Source of the DNA: an uncultured Prevotella sp. | Lineage (GTDB): Bacteria; Bacteroidota; Bacteroidia; Bacteroidales; Bacteroidaceae | NCBI GenBank assembly: GCA_945830345.1 | Contig: CALZYS010000017.1 | Coordinates: forward strand, 1-32,049 | Length of the DNA stretch: 32,049 nt | Direction of reading: 5' to 3' | Shown here: piece by piece, positions 32,025-32,049 of the stretch | Layout of the letters: each line of letters opens with the position of its first letter | How positions within the stretch are numbered: the stretch's first letter is position 1 | Position numbers and translations under genes: made by a program | Notes under the pieces: generated by a model | What the model saw: only the letters and a program-made list of their open reading frames with translations | Told to the model about the DNA's origin: nothing | Database searches by the model: none

Positions 32025-32049
32025 GTGATTTTTCCCGAAATATGTGCAC

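Noticed and set aside
1..32049. tRNA, rRNA, CRISPR arrays, phage or conjugative genes
   Set aside because: Looked for on both strands by motif and repeat structure; none seen.

Overview
The window looks like a chromosome segment of a gut or rumen Bacteroidales bacterium, most likely a Prevotella/Segatella relative. Visible support: a SusC/SusD pair, many lipoproteins with an acidic stretch after the lipid cysteine, promoters of the Bacteroidetes type (TAnnTTTG at about -7) instead of -35/-10 boxes, almost no Shine-Dalgarno sequences, and heptamer-like AT-rich repeats between genes. The genus is inferred, since no rRNA or other taxonomic marker is present.

Region 1 (1-12.5 kb) is a beta-mannan utilisation locus. 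On the minus strand, one operon reads SusC transporter, SusD lipoprotein, surface glycan-binding lipoprotein, GH26 mannanase, and ends in a hairpin. Downstream, a separate promoter drives a CE7 acetyl esterase and a GH130 mannosylglucose phosphorylase cut by the window edge. Upstream, a secreted two-repeat protein of unknown function (minus strand) and a second GH26 mannanase lipoprotein (plus strand) diverge from a shared control region. Three minus-strand promoters share an ACAATGATA(C/T)T element at a fixed distance from the -7 box. The SusC promoter and the promoter of the unknown protein also share a 33-bp upstream element. Expected flow: surface GH26 cuts mannan, the glycan-binding protein with SusC/SusD import the oligomers, the second GH26 and CE7 trim and deacetylate them, and GH130 phosphorolyses mannosylglucose in the cytosol. 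No regulator of the locus lies in the window.

Region 2 (12.6-14.2 kb) holds a DMT-family permease and a free-standing AlaX-type alanyl-tRNA editing protein.

Region 3 (14.2-21.3 kb) is a five-gene efflux operon: TolC-like outer-membrane protein, HlyD-like adaptor, a double-NBD ATPase and two ABC-2 permeases (YbhGFSR layout). A divergent AraC-family regulator sits next to it. A 39-bp perfect palindrome closes this block and lies at the promoter of an AAA/STAND-type ATPase (21.4-22.5 kb).

Region 4 (22.6-27.9 kb) has a MerR/GyrI-type regulator, then a probable operon of a flavodoxin-fold protein, a DUF4294 protein and two translationally coupled histidine kinases. The first kinase is catalytically complete but nearly sensorless. 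The second has a large TPR-like sensor and a decayed ATPase domain. No response regulator is nearby.

Region 5 (27.9-32.05 kb, minus strand) holds a zinc-cysteine-lacking sirtuin, then an Lrp/AsnC regulator in a probable operon with a C26 glutamine-amidotransferase/M19 dipeptidase fusion and a glutaminyl cyclase lipoprotein. I found no tRNA, rRNA, CRISPR array, transposase or phage gene.
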